Shown one piece after another: positions 10,193-21,363 of a stretch of 64,000 nucleotides of DNA. The notes under the pieces are model-generated. The model searched no databases and was not told the origin of the DNA. It saw nothing but the letters and a program-made list of their open reading frames with translations. Within the stretch, counting starts at the first letter, position 1; the number at the start of each line of letters is the position of its first letter. Origin of the DNA: Stenocarpella maydis (lineage: Eukaryota; Ascomycota; Sordariomycetes; Diaporthales; Diaporthaceae); the NCBI GenBank assembly GCA_002270565.1, contig NQMI01000055.1, forward strand, positions 1-64,000. The letters are read 5' to 3'. The position numbers and the translations under genes are program-made.

Positions 10193-10705
10193 CGTGAAAA
10201 GAGTGTGCTGTGCGATGGTCTCAGCGTTGTGGTTGGTTGATGGTTGATGGCGCAAAGCGTGTGAGGGTGAGCGTGGGTGTGGGTGGTGTGAGGAAAACAC
10301 GGAGCTTCGAGGACAGGCGGTTGGACAGCAGAAACCGGGCCCCCCTGGAGAAAAGATGGAGCTCCGACAGCTTGGTGCAGGTGGCCCGTGCTCAGAGCGT
10401 GGACTTGGATTTTGGGGGCTGTTGGGCGGGCAGCCGGCTGGGCGAGGGTAAGGGTCCGGTCGTCGCCTTTTTTTCCTTGGTCGTTGAAAAGTGAGCCTGA
10501 TAATGTCGAGTCATGTTTCAAGTATCAACTTGACCACAGTGGTAGAGACCAATTTGTGAACCAGTCGTTTCTTTGGTGAATCAATGTGTCAGACATTATT
10601 CGACACAATTTCCTCATTGTCTATTCACTGTGCAGCCGCGGAGCCTTTCTTGCCCACCACGCTGCCTCCGCAGGCCATATTTCTCCGTCTCAGCGTTGCG
10701 ACTCA
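10193..10705. other. Upstream region of the RCC1 gene
   Basis: About 510 bp lie between the RCC1 start codon and the 3' end of the next gene on the same strand. I see no other gene. GT/CA-rich repeats (GTGGGTGTGGG near 10275) occur just upstream of the RCC1 start. Confidence 0.5.
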
Positions 10706-11329
10706 TTATAGCTCCCACGATTCTCGAGTGTCCACGCTCCCCAGCACGCGTCCACCGCCCTCCTGTTGCCTCCTGTTAGCCGACTGCCAACCCGTTATTT
10801 TCCCGGCCAGCGTCTTCCACCAGGGCCGAGTTTGTTTGGCTGGGCCTCCTTCGACCAGCGTCGATGACGTCCGGGCCGACCTCCTTCCACCCTGGAATAT
10901 ATCATTGATGGCACTCTCCGACAGCGACGGTGTCGACGATGCCCTGCGCCTCTGGCTCCTGACATAGGACAGTCTGCCCAGCGGGCCCATTGAACCATGC
11001 GACTCTAATGTTATCGTCGAGTGGCGCAGACACGAGCCGTCCCGAGACATCAGGCCGCTCTCGAGCTGTGCATCCGGCTTATCCAGCCGAGACGAGAATG
11101 CCTCGTTTGTGTTGAGGTTGCTTGCCATGTTCGTACGATTCCAGACGTTGTACCCAATCAAACACACGACGCCAATAGCCAAGAATGCGCAGTACCCAGA
11201 TGCGCTGAGGATGATTGCGGTCATCAAATCATTCATATTTGTCGAATCTGTCGGTTGAATAGGTTCTTGTTGGTTCGCCGTATTGCTCGAATGCGATGAT
11301 GGTAGCGGCGAGCTTACTGTCCACTCCAC
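10706..11329 (-). CDS. Small single-pass membrane protein of unknown function
   Basis: This 207-residue open frame is not a family I recognise. A Ser/Thr/Pro-rich N-terminal 32 residues precede one strong membrane segment at about 36-62 (MTAIILSASGYCAFLAIGVV and CLIGYNVW). The remainder is basic and Ser/Arg-rich, including YVRSQRRRASSTPSLSES, with further RR sites. The layout suggests a type I or III single-span protein with a cytosolic tail holding possible phosphorylation sites. A conserved-looking WW/KTLAGKITGWQ element lies near residue 170. More exons could exist upstream of 11329, since no signal peptide is evident. Confidence 0.5.
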   Translation of the reverse strand: MEWTVSSPLPSSHSSNTANQQEPIQPTDSTNMNDLMTAIILSASGYCAFLAIGVVCLIGYNVWNRTNMASNLNTNEAFSSRLDKPDAQLESGLMSRDGSCLRHSTITLESHGSMGPLGRLSYVRSQRRRASSTPSLSESAINDIFQGGRRSARTSSTLVEGGPAKQTRPWWKTLAGKITGWQSANRRQQEGGGRVLGSVDTRESWEL

Positions 11330-13317
11330 TGATACGCTCCTTTTCCTTCTTCTTTTTGCTTTCTTTTGATTCCGAGGATGCTGTGTGTTACTCCAGGTTG
11401 ATCCTCGGTGGATCTCAACCGTTCCAGGACTGCAAAGACTCCATATATACCTAGGTCAGCGCACAAACGTCACTGGCAGGCGGATAGGTCATTCTTGCTC
11501 TATGTCCCACTACGAGTAGTGACGGGGTTGGACTCAGGCGGACGAGGGAACACAACTGTTGCCTGGAAAACGATCAGTGATTCACAGTGGGAGTGACTCA
11601 AGACTCCAAGGCAAGGTCGCTTGAGCCATCGTGGTGATGCAGGATAAATCTTTCTCCAGCCCCTCAGCAGAGGAGCTGCCACCCGTGGTATGTTTGGTCC
11701 CTTGTTTATAATTAGCAAGATTAGTCAAAGCTCCCATTCATGCGTCTCTGTCTGGAAAGTAGGGGCAGAACCGGCGGGGCTGTCCAAAATGTGAACATAA
11801 TCTGGGCAAGACGAGGTTGAAAATCCACCCAGAACTCCATCCAGGCCAATGGTGTAAAAGAGCTAGCCCCTGATCAACAGATTCGAGACGCCCGATAAGG
11901 TATTGCTGAAAATGGTGAGATGCTTCCGTGCCAGACTCCTATCCGACGGAGAAGGCACGGCGTATTTTGGCCTACTCTGCACAAGGATGAGCTCGTTGCC
12001 AAGCACGCCATGTGCTTATTATGCCCGACAAGAGATAGCGGCGAGTCTTGGAATGAGCTTGATTCCTCCGATCCCAGCTCGGCAACCCCGTCGGTGTCCT
12101 CGGCAATGCATCTTGGCAGGGACCTGTCTTTGCGTTGCTTCTTTTTTTAAGGAGGGCGCCAACCATCTCTACAAAGATATAACTGGTAACTTATGCATAT
12201 CACTACCTCGGGCTTTCGACGCAAATGCATCAGCGGTGTAAAAATCTTGAAAACTCTCCCGCACGTTATCCGGAACTAGCCAAACCCAAATCCAAAAATG
12301 GAGCAGCAATCTTAAGGATCTGTGCTCACAGTCCAGCTGCCCCTCCGAGATTCTGGATTCCGAAGCTCGGGCGGAGAGGTCTGCAGTGGCGTGACAAAGC
12401 ACACGACAAGGCCTGCCATGGCTGCCTCTGGTCATCTAGCTTGACGTGCGCAAGCCACATGGTGTGGGAGAAGACCCGCCTCTCGACGAGATAAGGGCGA
12501 GTGGATAGGACTCCCGCCATGGTGCCGGTGGATCTTCGGACGCATTTTTAGACGTCCGCGATTCAGGGGCTAGAGATAGCGGAAGTCAGTTGGCGTGCTG
12601 GCGATGAGAGATGCGGATCTTCCCGCGATGTTCAAATACAAAGCTCACTTGGAAAATGGTCACGAGAGCACCGGCGGGCATCAAGTGATGGCTTACCAGG
12701 AGGGAAAATGAGAGGGTTTGGGGAACATGGAGCCCTTACGTCCCAAGCTCTCGGATCTTACGTACAGGCAATTGATGCAATTGGTATCTCCATGATTCGT
12801 CGCCGTTGCCCCAGAATTACCCGCGACCCGGCATTACCACGGCGACATCTAGTGTATGGCAGTCCAGATAAGGACATATCCCCAGACTTGAACTGGCCCA
12901 ACTCAGGGCGACCCGCTGTGACACAGACTCGTGGCGAATTCCAGCCAACTACGCATACCGTCCATGGCGGGTCTGTGGGCCTTGCCCCATTCGACAAGGC
13001 TTCCCGGAGGCAGTAGTAAAGAGCTTGACAAACATGGACCTCCCGGTTCTTGGCTCTCTCGCATGGGTTGGGATCGGAAGGGGGCAAAGTTAGACAGGCC
13101 AAGCCTAAGTACTGATTCAGGCATGTCGACACGAAAGCATCCGTGGGCTTATTAGCAGGTGAGAGGTATATATCGGCATTGACTACGCCCTCGTGATGAG
13201 ACGCCGGGCCCGTTGATGTCCCCATCCCTCGCCTCCCTTCTTTTCTTTCCTCCTCTCTCTGCAGTGGTCTGGGACAGTGTCAAGTAGTCTCCAACCGCAC
13301 ATCAGAAGCCAGTCACC
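11330..13317. other. Intergenic, no gene supported
   Basis: About 2 kb without a convincing gene. Open frames of 60-155 codons on both strands overlap and lack domain character. The last 120 bp are pyrimidine-rich (CCTCCCTTCTTTTCTTTCCTCC), a common feature just upstream of fungal start codons, here for the amino-acid permease. Confidence 0.5.
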
Positions 13318-15159
13318 ATGTACGGCATCAGCAGGAGCGAGACCGATGGGTCGGGCAACGGCAGCACCAAGAAGGAAAAGGAGGTTGTCAATGTCCTCGA
13401 GCCGGTCGTATCTACCCGCGCTGCACGCATTTACGAGGACCCAAATGCGTTGGCCCAGCCTGAAGACACACACATCGGCGAGTTCGGCACAAAGCGTGAC
13501 CTGGTTCGTTGGCTCCTTTTGGTTGTTCAATTGGCTCACTGTCTATAATGCTCGCTGACCTCCATCTAGAAAGCGCGCCATGTCTCCATGATTGCCCTCG
13601 CCGGCACAATCGGAACGGGTCTCTTTCTCGGCTCCGGCTCAGCATTGGCCAATGGCGGCCCAGTCGGCTTCTTCCTTGGCTATACTATTGTCGGATGTTT
13701 AGTTGGTATGATGATGTACTGTCTGGGTGAAATGTGAGTGTGTCCACTACGATTGAGGCTCAGACCAGATGTTCTAATAACCTTGTGTCACAGGACCGTC
13801 TTTGCCCCCAATATCGGTGGTTTTATCGAAATGGGCAACAAATATCTCTCGCCCGAGATGGGATTCGCCATGGGCATTAACTACATACTCCTCACGGGGT
13901 TTACAGTGCCGACGGAAATTACCGCAATCGGTCTCATGATCGGATTCTGGGATGAGTCCAGCTCTCATCTGCCTGCATATATCGCCGTGTTCCTGGTCGT
14001 CTGTGTTGCTACCAACTTCCTCGGTGTCAAATGGTATGGAGAGGTTGAGTTCTTCTTTGCCTGCCTCAAGATCGCCCTCCTGGTCGGGCTGATCCTCTTC
14101 GGCATCGTCGCCAACACCGGAGGTGTCAACGGTGTCTACACGGGCGGCAAGTACTGGCGTGAGGAGCCCTGGAACGACGACTTCGGCGGAATAACCCCAG
14201 TCAACACCGCTCGCTTCCTGGGATTCTGGAAAGTGCTCACCCAGGCAGCCTTTGCGTACGGTGGTGTTGAGTCCATCGGTGTCATCGCTGGAGAGGCCCA
14301 CAACCCTCGCAAAACCATGAAGGGCGCGACCAAGACAGTATTCTACCGCATTGTCGGCTTGTACGTTACTGCTGTCCTCATCATCGGCCTCAATGTCTCC
14401 CAGAAATCCCCCGAGCTCCTCAGCGCCGTCAGCTCCGGCGGTCACACGGCCGCGTCGTCGCCCTTCGTCGTCATCTGCCAGCAGACCGGAGTCAAGGTCC
14501 TGCCTTCAGTCATAAACGCTATCGTGATGACGTCCGCTCTCTCCTCCGGCAACGAGAACGCATATGGCCTCTCCCGAACCATGATGGCCCTGGCTCGTCA
14601 GCGCTCCATGCCATCTGTCTTCCTCAAGACCAGCCGCGTCGGGACCCCGTACGTCGGTGTCATAGTCGCTTTCTGCTTCGGTCTCCTGTCGTTCCTGTCC
14701 GTCTCCAATGGATCCAACCAGGCCTTCACCTGGCTCTCGAACCTGTCGGCCCTGTCTTCGCTCATCGCCTGGACCTGCATCTGCTGCTGTTACGTGCGCT
14801 TCAAGGGTGCTCTCGACGCCCAGGGCATTGACCGCCGCAACCTCTCCCTCCGTGGCTGGGCCCAACCATACATGGCCTATGTTTGCATTTTCTTCTTCAT
14901 CATCATCATCTTCTTCAATGGCTTTGGCGCCTTCCTCGGGGGTTTCAGCGTTGCGGACTTCTTCGCCAGCTACATCACCATCCCCGTCTTCGCCCTCGCA
15001 TGGCTGGGCTTCCGCCTCTACAGCACGAAGGTCGGCAACCCCGTCGGCCTGACGGCGCTTGACCAGATCGACCTCAGCAGAGGCCCAGCTGCAGCGCTGA
15101 AGGACACAAAGTACGACCTCGGTGCACCTGGTCCGATGATGATGACATCGAGTAAATAG
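13318..15159 (+). CDS. Amino-acid permease, yeast amino-acid transporter family
   Basis: Three exons (13318-13503, 13570-13733, 13794-15159) give 571 residues. Intron 1 (66 nt) has donor GTTCGT, branch GCTGAC and acceptor TCTAG. Intron 2 (60 nt) has donor GTGAGT and acceptor CACAG and splits an ATG codon. The soluble N-terminus ends in KRDLKARHVSM, followed by the substrate-binding loop of TM1, IALAGTIGTGLFLGSGSALA, and about 12 membrane spans. SIGVIAGEAHNPRKTM is the conserved loop after TM6. These are plasma-membrane H+/amino-acid symporters; specificity cannot be read from sequence. The last part (after IPVFALAWLGFRLYSTKVG) is a short cytosolic tail. A Lys-rich N-terminus is common where ubiquitin controls turnover, which I infer only. 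Confidence 0.92.
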
Positions 15160-16284
15160 GTGTTGAGTCCATGGGTGGTGGTGTCCAAGCGCAAGGAAGT
15201 TTTTTTAGAGAGCCGTTTATGCGGATGTAAAGTTTAGAATCGTTAGACTGAAAATTGCGAAGTCACCTAGATACCTACTTAGGTATATTACATCGAATTG
15301 TTCTGTCCACGAAATGTCCGTGAAGTGTTGAGTCCAGGAAGCCACTATATGAGGGGTAAACCACGCTCAGGGGTGTGGGTGCATCCATTTTCCTCTGTAG
15401 TGCAACATAAAGCTCAGTATGTAAAGCTGTGAGTCTTTTAGTATCCAGTGATCGATCGGCAGCGTTCAGTGGGTCATTCTTGAAAAACGGTTTATATCGC
15501 AGTCAACCTAATCTCCTATGTGAATGCAAACCCGATCCTGCTCTTCTCAGGCAGAAGTGATTCGTTATCATATGGAGATAAGATTTTTTATATTTAAGAT
15601 CTTTAAGAATAATAAAAAGACTCTTTGTAACAGTACGGCTCTTATATAGTACTAGGAATGAACAATACGTAGATTGGTTATTAAAGTCTTTTAGCTGGAC
15701 GGGCTACGGCGTGTGGCTAGTATGCGTCCCCGTTGCACTCTTAAAATAAATCTTATTTTAATATAAGTCGTTTATATAGTTATTACAAATTGATTTTATT
15801 AGAATGATATTAGAATAGTATTAAATAAGCCAGGAAGATTAAAATAGAAGAGTGTTAAGTTGCTATTTAGTATTAATAATAAGGAGGTAGATAGTGCTAT
15901 TATAAGATTTTATGCTGCAGTTGGGGGGGGGGGGAGGTGAAGAGGAGCTAGAAACTTCAGATAGTAAATAGTTTCATAATAAATGCAGCTGAAGCTGTAA
16001 GTGGTAGAAACTCCACTCGTGATTTGAATCAGGTCCAAGCCTTCACGTTCTGGAAGAATTCTTATTTGTTCAAGAGTGTTTTTGAGGACTTTGTGTCAGC
16101 CCAGGGACCATTCTTATCGGCTTGTTGAACGGAAGATATTGACAATATATTTAAAGTGTAAGTACTGAAACATAGACCCCGATGTCCAGAATACGGGTGT
16201 TGTAAGCTTCCTTCTCAAATTACACTAATTTATCCAGCACTGAGGCACGGTCAAAGTACACCTGGGCACATGCAGCTGTCAACC
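15160..16284. other. AT-rich intergenic region
   Basis: Bases 15560-15920 are strongly AT-rich with no open frame and look like a degraded repeat. A run of 13 Gs at about 15919-15931 adjoins it. A CACCTAGATACCTACTTAGG word lies at about 15265. No gene is seen. Confidence 0.6.
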
Positions 16285-17622
16285 TCACAAAGCCGACCCA
16301 CTCTTGTTCGCCCCCGGGTACAGCTGCATTGCATGGTCCCAAAAGTTTGTCCCACCAACGGTCAGATCTTCAAACACTGGGCACGACAGATCTACCAGTG
16401 GTGCGACAACCTTTCCCAGTAGCTCGATGGGCTCTGCGAGGGTCTTGATAGCGGATGACAGGGCGTTGGGTCCAACGAACTTGACAACCTCAAGCGCGAA
16501 ACAGACCAGGTTGTTTCCCTCGAGCAGGCTCGCCGCATTGAATACCCCACCCGTCAGATCCTCCAGGTCAATGCCCGCAAAGGAGTTCACGCTGCCCGTG
16601 TTACCGCCCACGCTGAGCAGCTCCGGCTCCTTGAGAAGCAGGGCCAGCTCAGCGGCGTTGAAGTCGAGGATCGTGTAGGGCGTCTGGCGCGGGAACCAAT
16701 TCTCAGGGATGCGCTCGTGGCCTGGGGTATAGGACAAAGAGCCGTTGGGATACTCAGTAACGCCGTAGAAGGATCTGAGCACGTTCTTGGATGTTGTATC
16801 GTCGGGGTTTTCATCTGTATGGTTGGACAGGATGTCGTTGATAAGGACGTAGCCGACGGGGCGCATCATGATGTTTGTGACAGGGCCGTTCCAGAAGTAA
16901 GGGTTGTTCGCAATCGAGTGGTTGAAGCGACGCATGGCATGGGCGGCGACCTCCTCACGCGTGAGCGCATCCCCCTCGATGGACTCGTAAAGCTCAGTGA
17001 ATGCGTCTGGGTTCAGCGTCCAGGCATCACCAGTCTGGTACAGGTCATCGCGCGTTGGCGAGGCATCAGACTCGATGATGTTGTGGCTATGGTCGAGGCC
17101 CTCGGGCGTGCCGAGCAAGCCGCCCAGGTTGTCAAGCAGGTTTTCGACCGCCGGGGTAGGCCCGCCGATGGAGTAGCTGGGGTTGACGGACAGCGGATTA
17201 CCGACGAAGAGCACGCTGATGAGGCTGAGCACGGTGGCGAGGTCGACGCCGAAGTTGAACACTTGGGTGGCAGCGGTGATCTGCTCAACGATAGAGATGG
17301 CACCGTCATGGCTGACGTAGTTGTGGTTCGCCAGCGCGTTGAGACCCGGACAAGGTCCGCGCTGGTCGCCTTCCGAGGGCGGCACAAAGGCGTGATCGCC
17401 CGAGACGTCGATAGGACTCGGGCTGGAGCTGCGCTTCTTTGCAAGACCCGCCTGCTCCTCGCGGAGACGGACCAAGGTGGTGTGGAGGTCTGAGGAAGGG
17501 CCTTCGCCAGCGGGCTCGATCCCGGAACTTTGGGCCAACTTGACGATATTCTCGGGCGTGGGAAACGCCTCGGTAGCTGTAATGGCCAGGGCCGCGCTCA
17601 GCCATGCGGCGATTTGGGCCAT
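16285..17622 (-). CDS. Secreted heme-thiolate peroxidase (chloroperoxidase/peroxygenase family)
   Basis: This intronless 445-residue protein has a signal peptide (about residues 1-19, LSAALAITATEAF) and a dibasic KKR at 62-64 that may release a propeptide. The proximal heme ligand motif GPCPGLNALANHNY puts the axial thiolate at Cys91. The acid-base region is IIESDAS, with Glu184, Asp186 and Ser188 in the E-x-D-x-S pattern of the family. The length and the GHERIPENWFPRQTPYTI stretch resemble long fungal members. Family enzymes use H2O2 for halogenation, peroxidation or oxygen insertion; this one's substrate is unknown. Several N-x-S/T sites fit secretion. It faces the CFEM receptor gene on the same strand, without sign of an operon-like link. 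Confidence 0.88.
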   Translation of the reverse strand: MAQIAAWLSAALAITATEAFPTPENIVKLAQSSGIEPAGEGPSSDLHTTLVRLREEQAGLAKKRSSSPSPIDVSGDHAFVPPSEGDQRGPCPGLNALANHNYVSHDGAISIVEQITAATQVFNFGVDLATVLSLISVLFVGNPLSVNPSYSIGGPTPAVENLLDNLGGLLGTPEGLDHSHNIIESDASPTRDDLYQTGDAWTLNPDAFTELYESIEGDALTREEVAAHAMRRFNHSIANNPYFWNGPVTNIMMRPVGYVLINDILSNHTDENPDDTTSKNVLRSFYGVTEYPNGSLSYTPGHERIPENWFPRQTPYTILDFNAAELALLLKEPELLSVGGNTGSVNSFAGIDLEDLTGGVFNAASLLEGNNLVCFALEVVKFVGPNALSSAIKTLAEPIELLGKVVAPLVDLSCPVFEDLTVGGTNFWDHAMQLYPGANKSGSAL

Positions 17623-18481
17623 GGGAAAGAATGTATGAGCCGGGGATGAGGGTATAGGTTTAAGGAATGACTACCTAGGGAGGAGGAACGAGTGATCCAA
17701 ATATTCGGAATGAGAGGCTGGAGCAGAAAAGACAGGAAAAACCAAGAGCTCTAGAGACAGAGAGATGGATATCCTAGGAAATGAGATTGACCTGCGGGCA
17801 ACTTGAAGCCAACCTGTGAGCACTCGCGCATTTAGCATTATCGCCAACTTCGGCCTCCTCGTCCTGAAGTCTCGGGTCTGGCCAGCCACGCTGCTCTGGA
17901 TTGCAAATTACGCTGACGCCCGCAGGGTCGGCGAAACCGCTGTTCTCGTAACTAACAGATCCCAATTTGCGGTCCGCAGCTTTCATTGCAGCGCTCCAGA
18001 TGCGTGCCCACAATACTACAGGTGTTCAAATCCCCGAATCCACGTTCCCTGGTGATGGAAAGGGGCATGGGTTGCTAGGGTCAACTGAAAGAGTAAAGAG
18101 GCTGAAAAAAGGACCCACAATGAAACGCGAAGAGACCCGTCAGGTATTGAGATCTGCTGATTTTCCGGCCCCACAACCACCGTAACTCCTTCACCATGCG
18201 GCTCCGGCATGGCGTCTGCTTGATCCGATGTTTGTTTGTGAGCTGCCCGATAGGGCAAAGTTCGTAACTCGTGGGCGTTGGCGGACGGGCGTCTGGTTGT
18301 GTTGCGCGGACGAATATATCACTCCGAGCTTCATACAATGGGCAAGTAGTTACGGATGGAGAGGACGCTCACAAATTGGGTGCAAGTAAAGTTTGAATAT
18401 ATATATAGAATTAATCACCTAGGACGCCGCCAAAAAAGAGAAGGGGGAAAAGCCCATTTGACCGCAACTAGTCAACGAAAA
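17623..18481. other. Intergenic, no gene seen
   Basis: This holds the peroxidase promoter side and the 3' flank of the receptor gene. Open frames here are under 90 codons and uninformative. Confidence 0.5.
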
Positions 18482-19912
18482 TCAAACAGACTCTTTGAAG
18501 TCCGGCTCGCCTTTTTCAGAGTTCCTACGCAGGCTGCTTGTCGAGTTGAAGCCGTCCGGTCCGGCGGAGCACCGCAGCTCCACAAACTCTGTCTCGTCAC
18601 CACGGGTGGGCCTTTGCGAGAAGTGGCTTTGGATCTTGGTTGTGACGCGGATGCCCGGGTCATGCCCTCCTTTGCTGGGCCCGCCTTTGCTGGGCTCGCC
18701 CTTGGTGGTGGAGAAGATGCGCGGGCCGAATCGTGTCAGGAGGGTGCGACATTGCGGGAAACAGGCGCACATGATGCCGACATAGACCTCAACGTTGGAC
18801 CATATACTGGTAGCAGTGTAGTCTTGGGTGAAATTGGAAGATGCTGAGAACTTGAGGAGGTAGGCCATGCGAAGAACCTGTACAACCACGACAAACACGC
18901 CCGTCGCGAACATGGTCATGACTCCGAGCTTCTTGCGCAGCGACATGTTGAGCGCCCAGAGCTCCGACATTGGGAGGAAGATTGTGGCGACGTCCAGGAT
19001 GATGGACGCGACCGCGGCACACAGGGCTTGGAGCTGTACGTCGCGGCACACGGCGTGGTAGGTACCGTCCCAGTGCAGCCAGGCGCCTGGGATAGGCGTG
19101 CACTGAAAGATGGTGACAACGGTAAAGACGGTAGCGCAGACACCGCAGAGGCCAATGAGGATGAAGACCCTTATGCGAAAGGCCTTTTTGGGGAAGATAC
19201 GAAGATAAAAGAAGCAAATGGATATCTTGGTCATGAAGATGACGATCACATATAGGATCTCCCTGGTCCCAGTTAACCGTCTGCTCCGGGACCTAAGGCT
19301 GTAGCGGATCAAGGGTGGTACTTACGAGTAATAGTACATCTCGAGCACAAAGGTGATGTCGTCGAAGCCAACCATCCACAGGTCGTGTCCCAGGCCGTGT
19401 GCCGCAAAGAGGTACGACACAACTGTCAGCGGGACAGAGAAGGCCGTTGTGACGAGGGCCATCCAGTCATCTGTCTGCCACGAGGCGGCAAGCCCGGTAA
19501 GAGACCGCGCCCACACCCGACACAAGAAGAACAGGACGGCGAGCACGCCAAATAGCGGTGTGATCACCTTGAGGCCCATCGAGTTGTCGGTCACTGGCCA
19601 GTCGCAAGCGATGGCGTCGAACCTCTTGGTCAAGAGGCCATCCCGGACCGAGCAGCCCGCCAGAACGCATCTTGACATGTGCGCAGTGAGCTCGGTGTTG
19701 GTGCAGATGCACGTGATGTTGGAGGCTACATGGCAGGCTGATGAGGGCAGATATTCAGCGAGGCAGAGTTCCGCGCACTCGGGCATTCCTGTCGACTCCG
19801 CTGCCCTCGCCATGTGATGTTGAAACAGAGAAATTGCCATCTCCATCGCGAATTGGAATGGTATACAAAGCAAGAAACATTGGAAAATAGAAAATGCTAA
19901 AAAATCACACAA
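18482..19912 (-). CDS. CFEM-domain PTH11-like G-protein-coupled receptor
   Basis: Two exons (19912-19326, 19262-18482) give 455 residues. The 63-nt intron (donor GTAAGT, acceptor ACCAG) splits a Ser codon within YYYSEILY. A hydrophobic N-terminus (1-22) can serve as a signal peptide. A CFEM domain follows with all eight cysteines (46, 50, 60, 68, 70, 82, 87, 103), including CHVASNITCICTN. Seven membrane spans start near residue 112, with the rhodopsin-like fungal motif around AASWQTDDWMALV, YYYSEILYV and FPKKAFRIRVF. The C-terminal tail is cytosolic with a GEPSKGGPSKGG direct repeat and many Ser/Thr. Pth11 of Magnaporthe, the founding member, senses surfaces during infection-structure formation; ligand and role here are inferred. 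The start could be the methionine at residue 23 or 25. Confidence 0.88.
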
Positions 19913-21363
19913 GAGGGTAACTTAAACGAACAACTGGTATAAACCAAAGGGCGACCGGAGAGAAAGTGTCAAATTGTTCGCCCCCCCGCTTCATAAGGAT
20001 AGGCCACGAGAAACCGGTATTAAGGCATGTATTATCTCGCATCAATGATAATCTTCCGGTGGTTTATCGGCGTAAACTGCTCGAAAGGGCAATCGAGCTC
20101 AGGAAGGCCTGGGACAACTCCATGCCCTCTGACGAACTGGACCTCCGTAAACAAAACGACCGATGATCAGGGGCAAGCGAGCAGGAGCTGGCAAGCTCCC
20201 GCGAACATGGAGAACTTGCTTGCGGGTCCAGAGTGCGTGCTCGGCAGAAAGCTCACTATGTAGAGGATGGCACCTTCGTCGGCTCCGCTCAGCAACGCCT
20301 AGGCATCCCGGCAGTCTGGGGCAGTAAGTGGCGACTGTCCGCCGCCGACCCACTTCTCAGCTCCACGATCTGATGGAGCATCACCAACCTGACCTGTCGC
20401 CAGCAACCCAGAATTCCCCCTGACTAACGACTACTACCACTGCTGCTAGTCTAGCAGTCCCTGAGCAGCCAGCGCCTCTGTAGCATAATAGCCGTAAAGA
20501 ATTGATAGTTCGGATAATCCATACACCGGCTTTTCTGAAGCCCCAGGGGGGTTGCGGGAATAGCTGTCCACGAGACTTGGTTATGTGACCCAGATCAAGT
20601 CCGATAGCTTTGCCGTAAGATGCTGTGAGTTGTCACTCGAATGCAGTCGCACAGTATACTAGTATGGCCCAGTAATGATGAAGAGATTTCAATATCCTCT
20701 GGCGACAGAAAGTTTCCTGAGCCGTCTGGAAGAGTCAGTAGATGTGTAAGACAGGAAGCAGGCCTCAGCTGACAGGGGATATGTGGGTCTTGTTGCCCCG
20801 GTTGTTCAGCGCAAAAGGAAAGCAGGTCGCGCACCGGGTGGTCTACTATAATACTGGAGAATCGGAACAAGCCGTGCGGGGCTGAACTCGAGGCGTTGAA
20901 CGATGTGCCGTGGGAAAGATGGGGCGACGATGGACAAATACCCATAAATGTGGGCAAGACGACGGTGTACTCTTCACAACCCGTTAGGAATCGGGAATAA
21001 TCCCGAGACGAGAGAGATAAGCTAGGTCCGGAGTTGCGAGATGGTGATCTGCAGGGACTTCTGAAGCTGCAAAAAGTTGGGCATCTCTGAGATAGACGGC
21101 GGGGGGTGCTGAGGGAACCGCATGGCATATGGAAGCCGCCTTGTTCTTGTCGCCGCCTCAGCATTCAAGTACTTAACCCGGAAGCAATCACTCATCGCAG
21201 CATCTTGGTAGAATTGCCCATCCCAGCGCCAAAAGCGAGTCACTCTTTTCACTTGCACGCTTTACAAGCCAGGCAATCAAGCCGTCCATTCTCTCAGACA
21301 CAGTTGTTGTTGTTGATTGCAGCACCTTCATCCCCAGCATCCTGTTAGAACAAGGTCTTCATC
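19913..21363. other. Intergenic, no gene supported
   Basis: About 1.45 kb with no recognised gene. A 189-codon minus-strand frame at 20595-21164 is Ser/Pro/Arg-rich with no domain features. The last 60 bp include a short GTTGTTGTT run before the GMC oxidoreductase start. Confidence 0.5.

Noticed and set aside
12758..13225. A 155-codon minus-strand frame upstream of the amino-acid permease
   Set aside because: It lacks domain features and extends over the likely promoter of the permease; overlapping frames on the other strand are equally open.
20595..21164. A 189-codon minus-strand frame before the GMC gene
   Set aside because: Ser/Arg/Pro/Cys-rich with no pattern; not supported as a gene.
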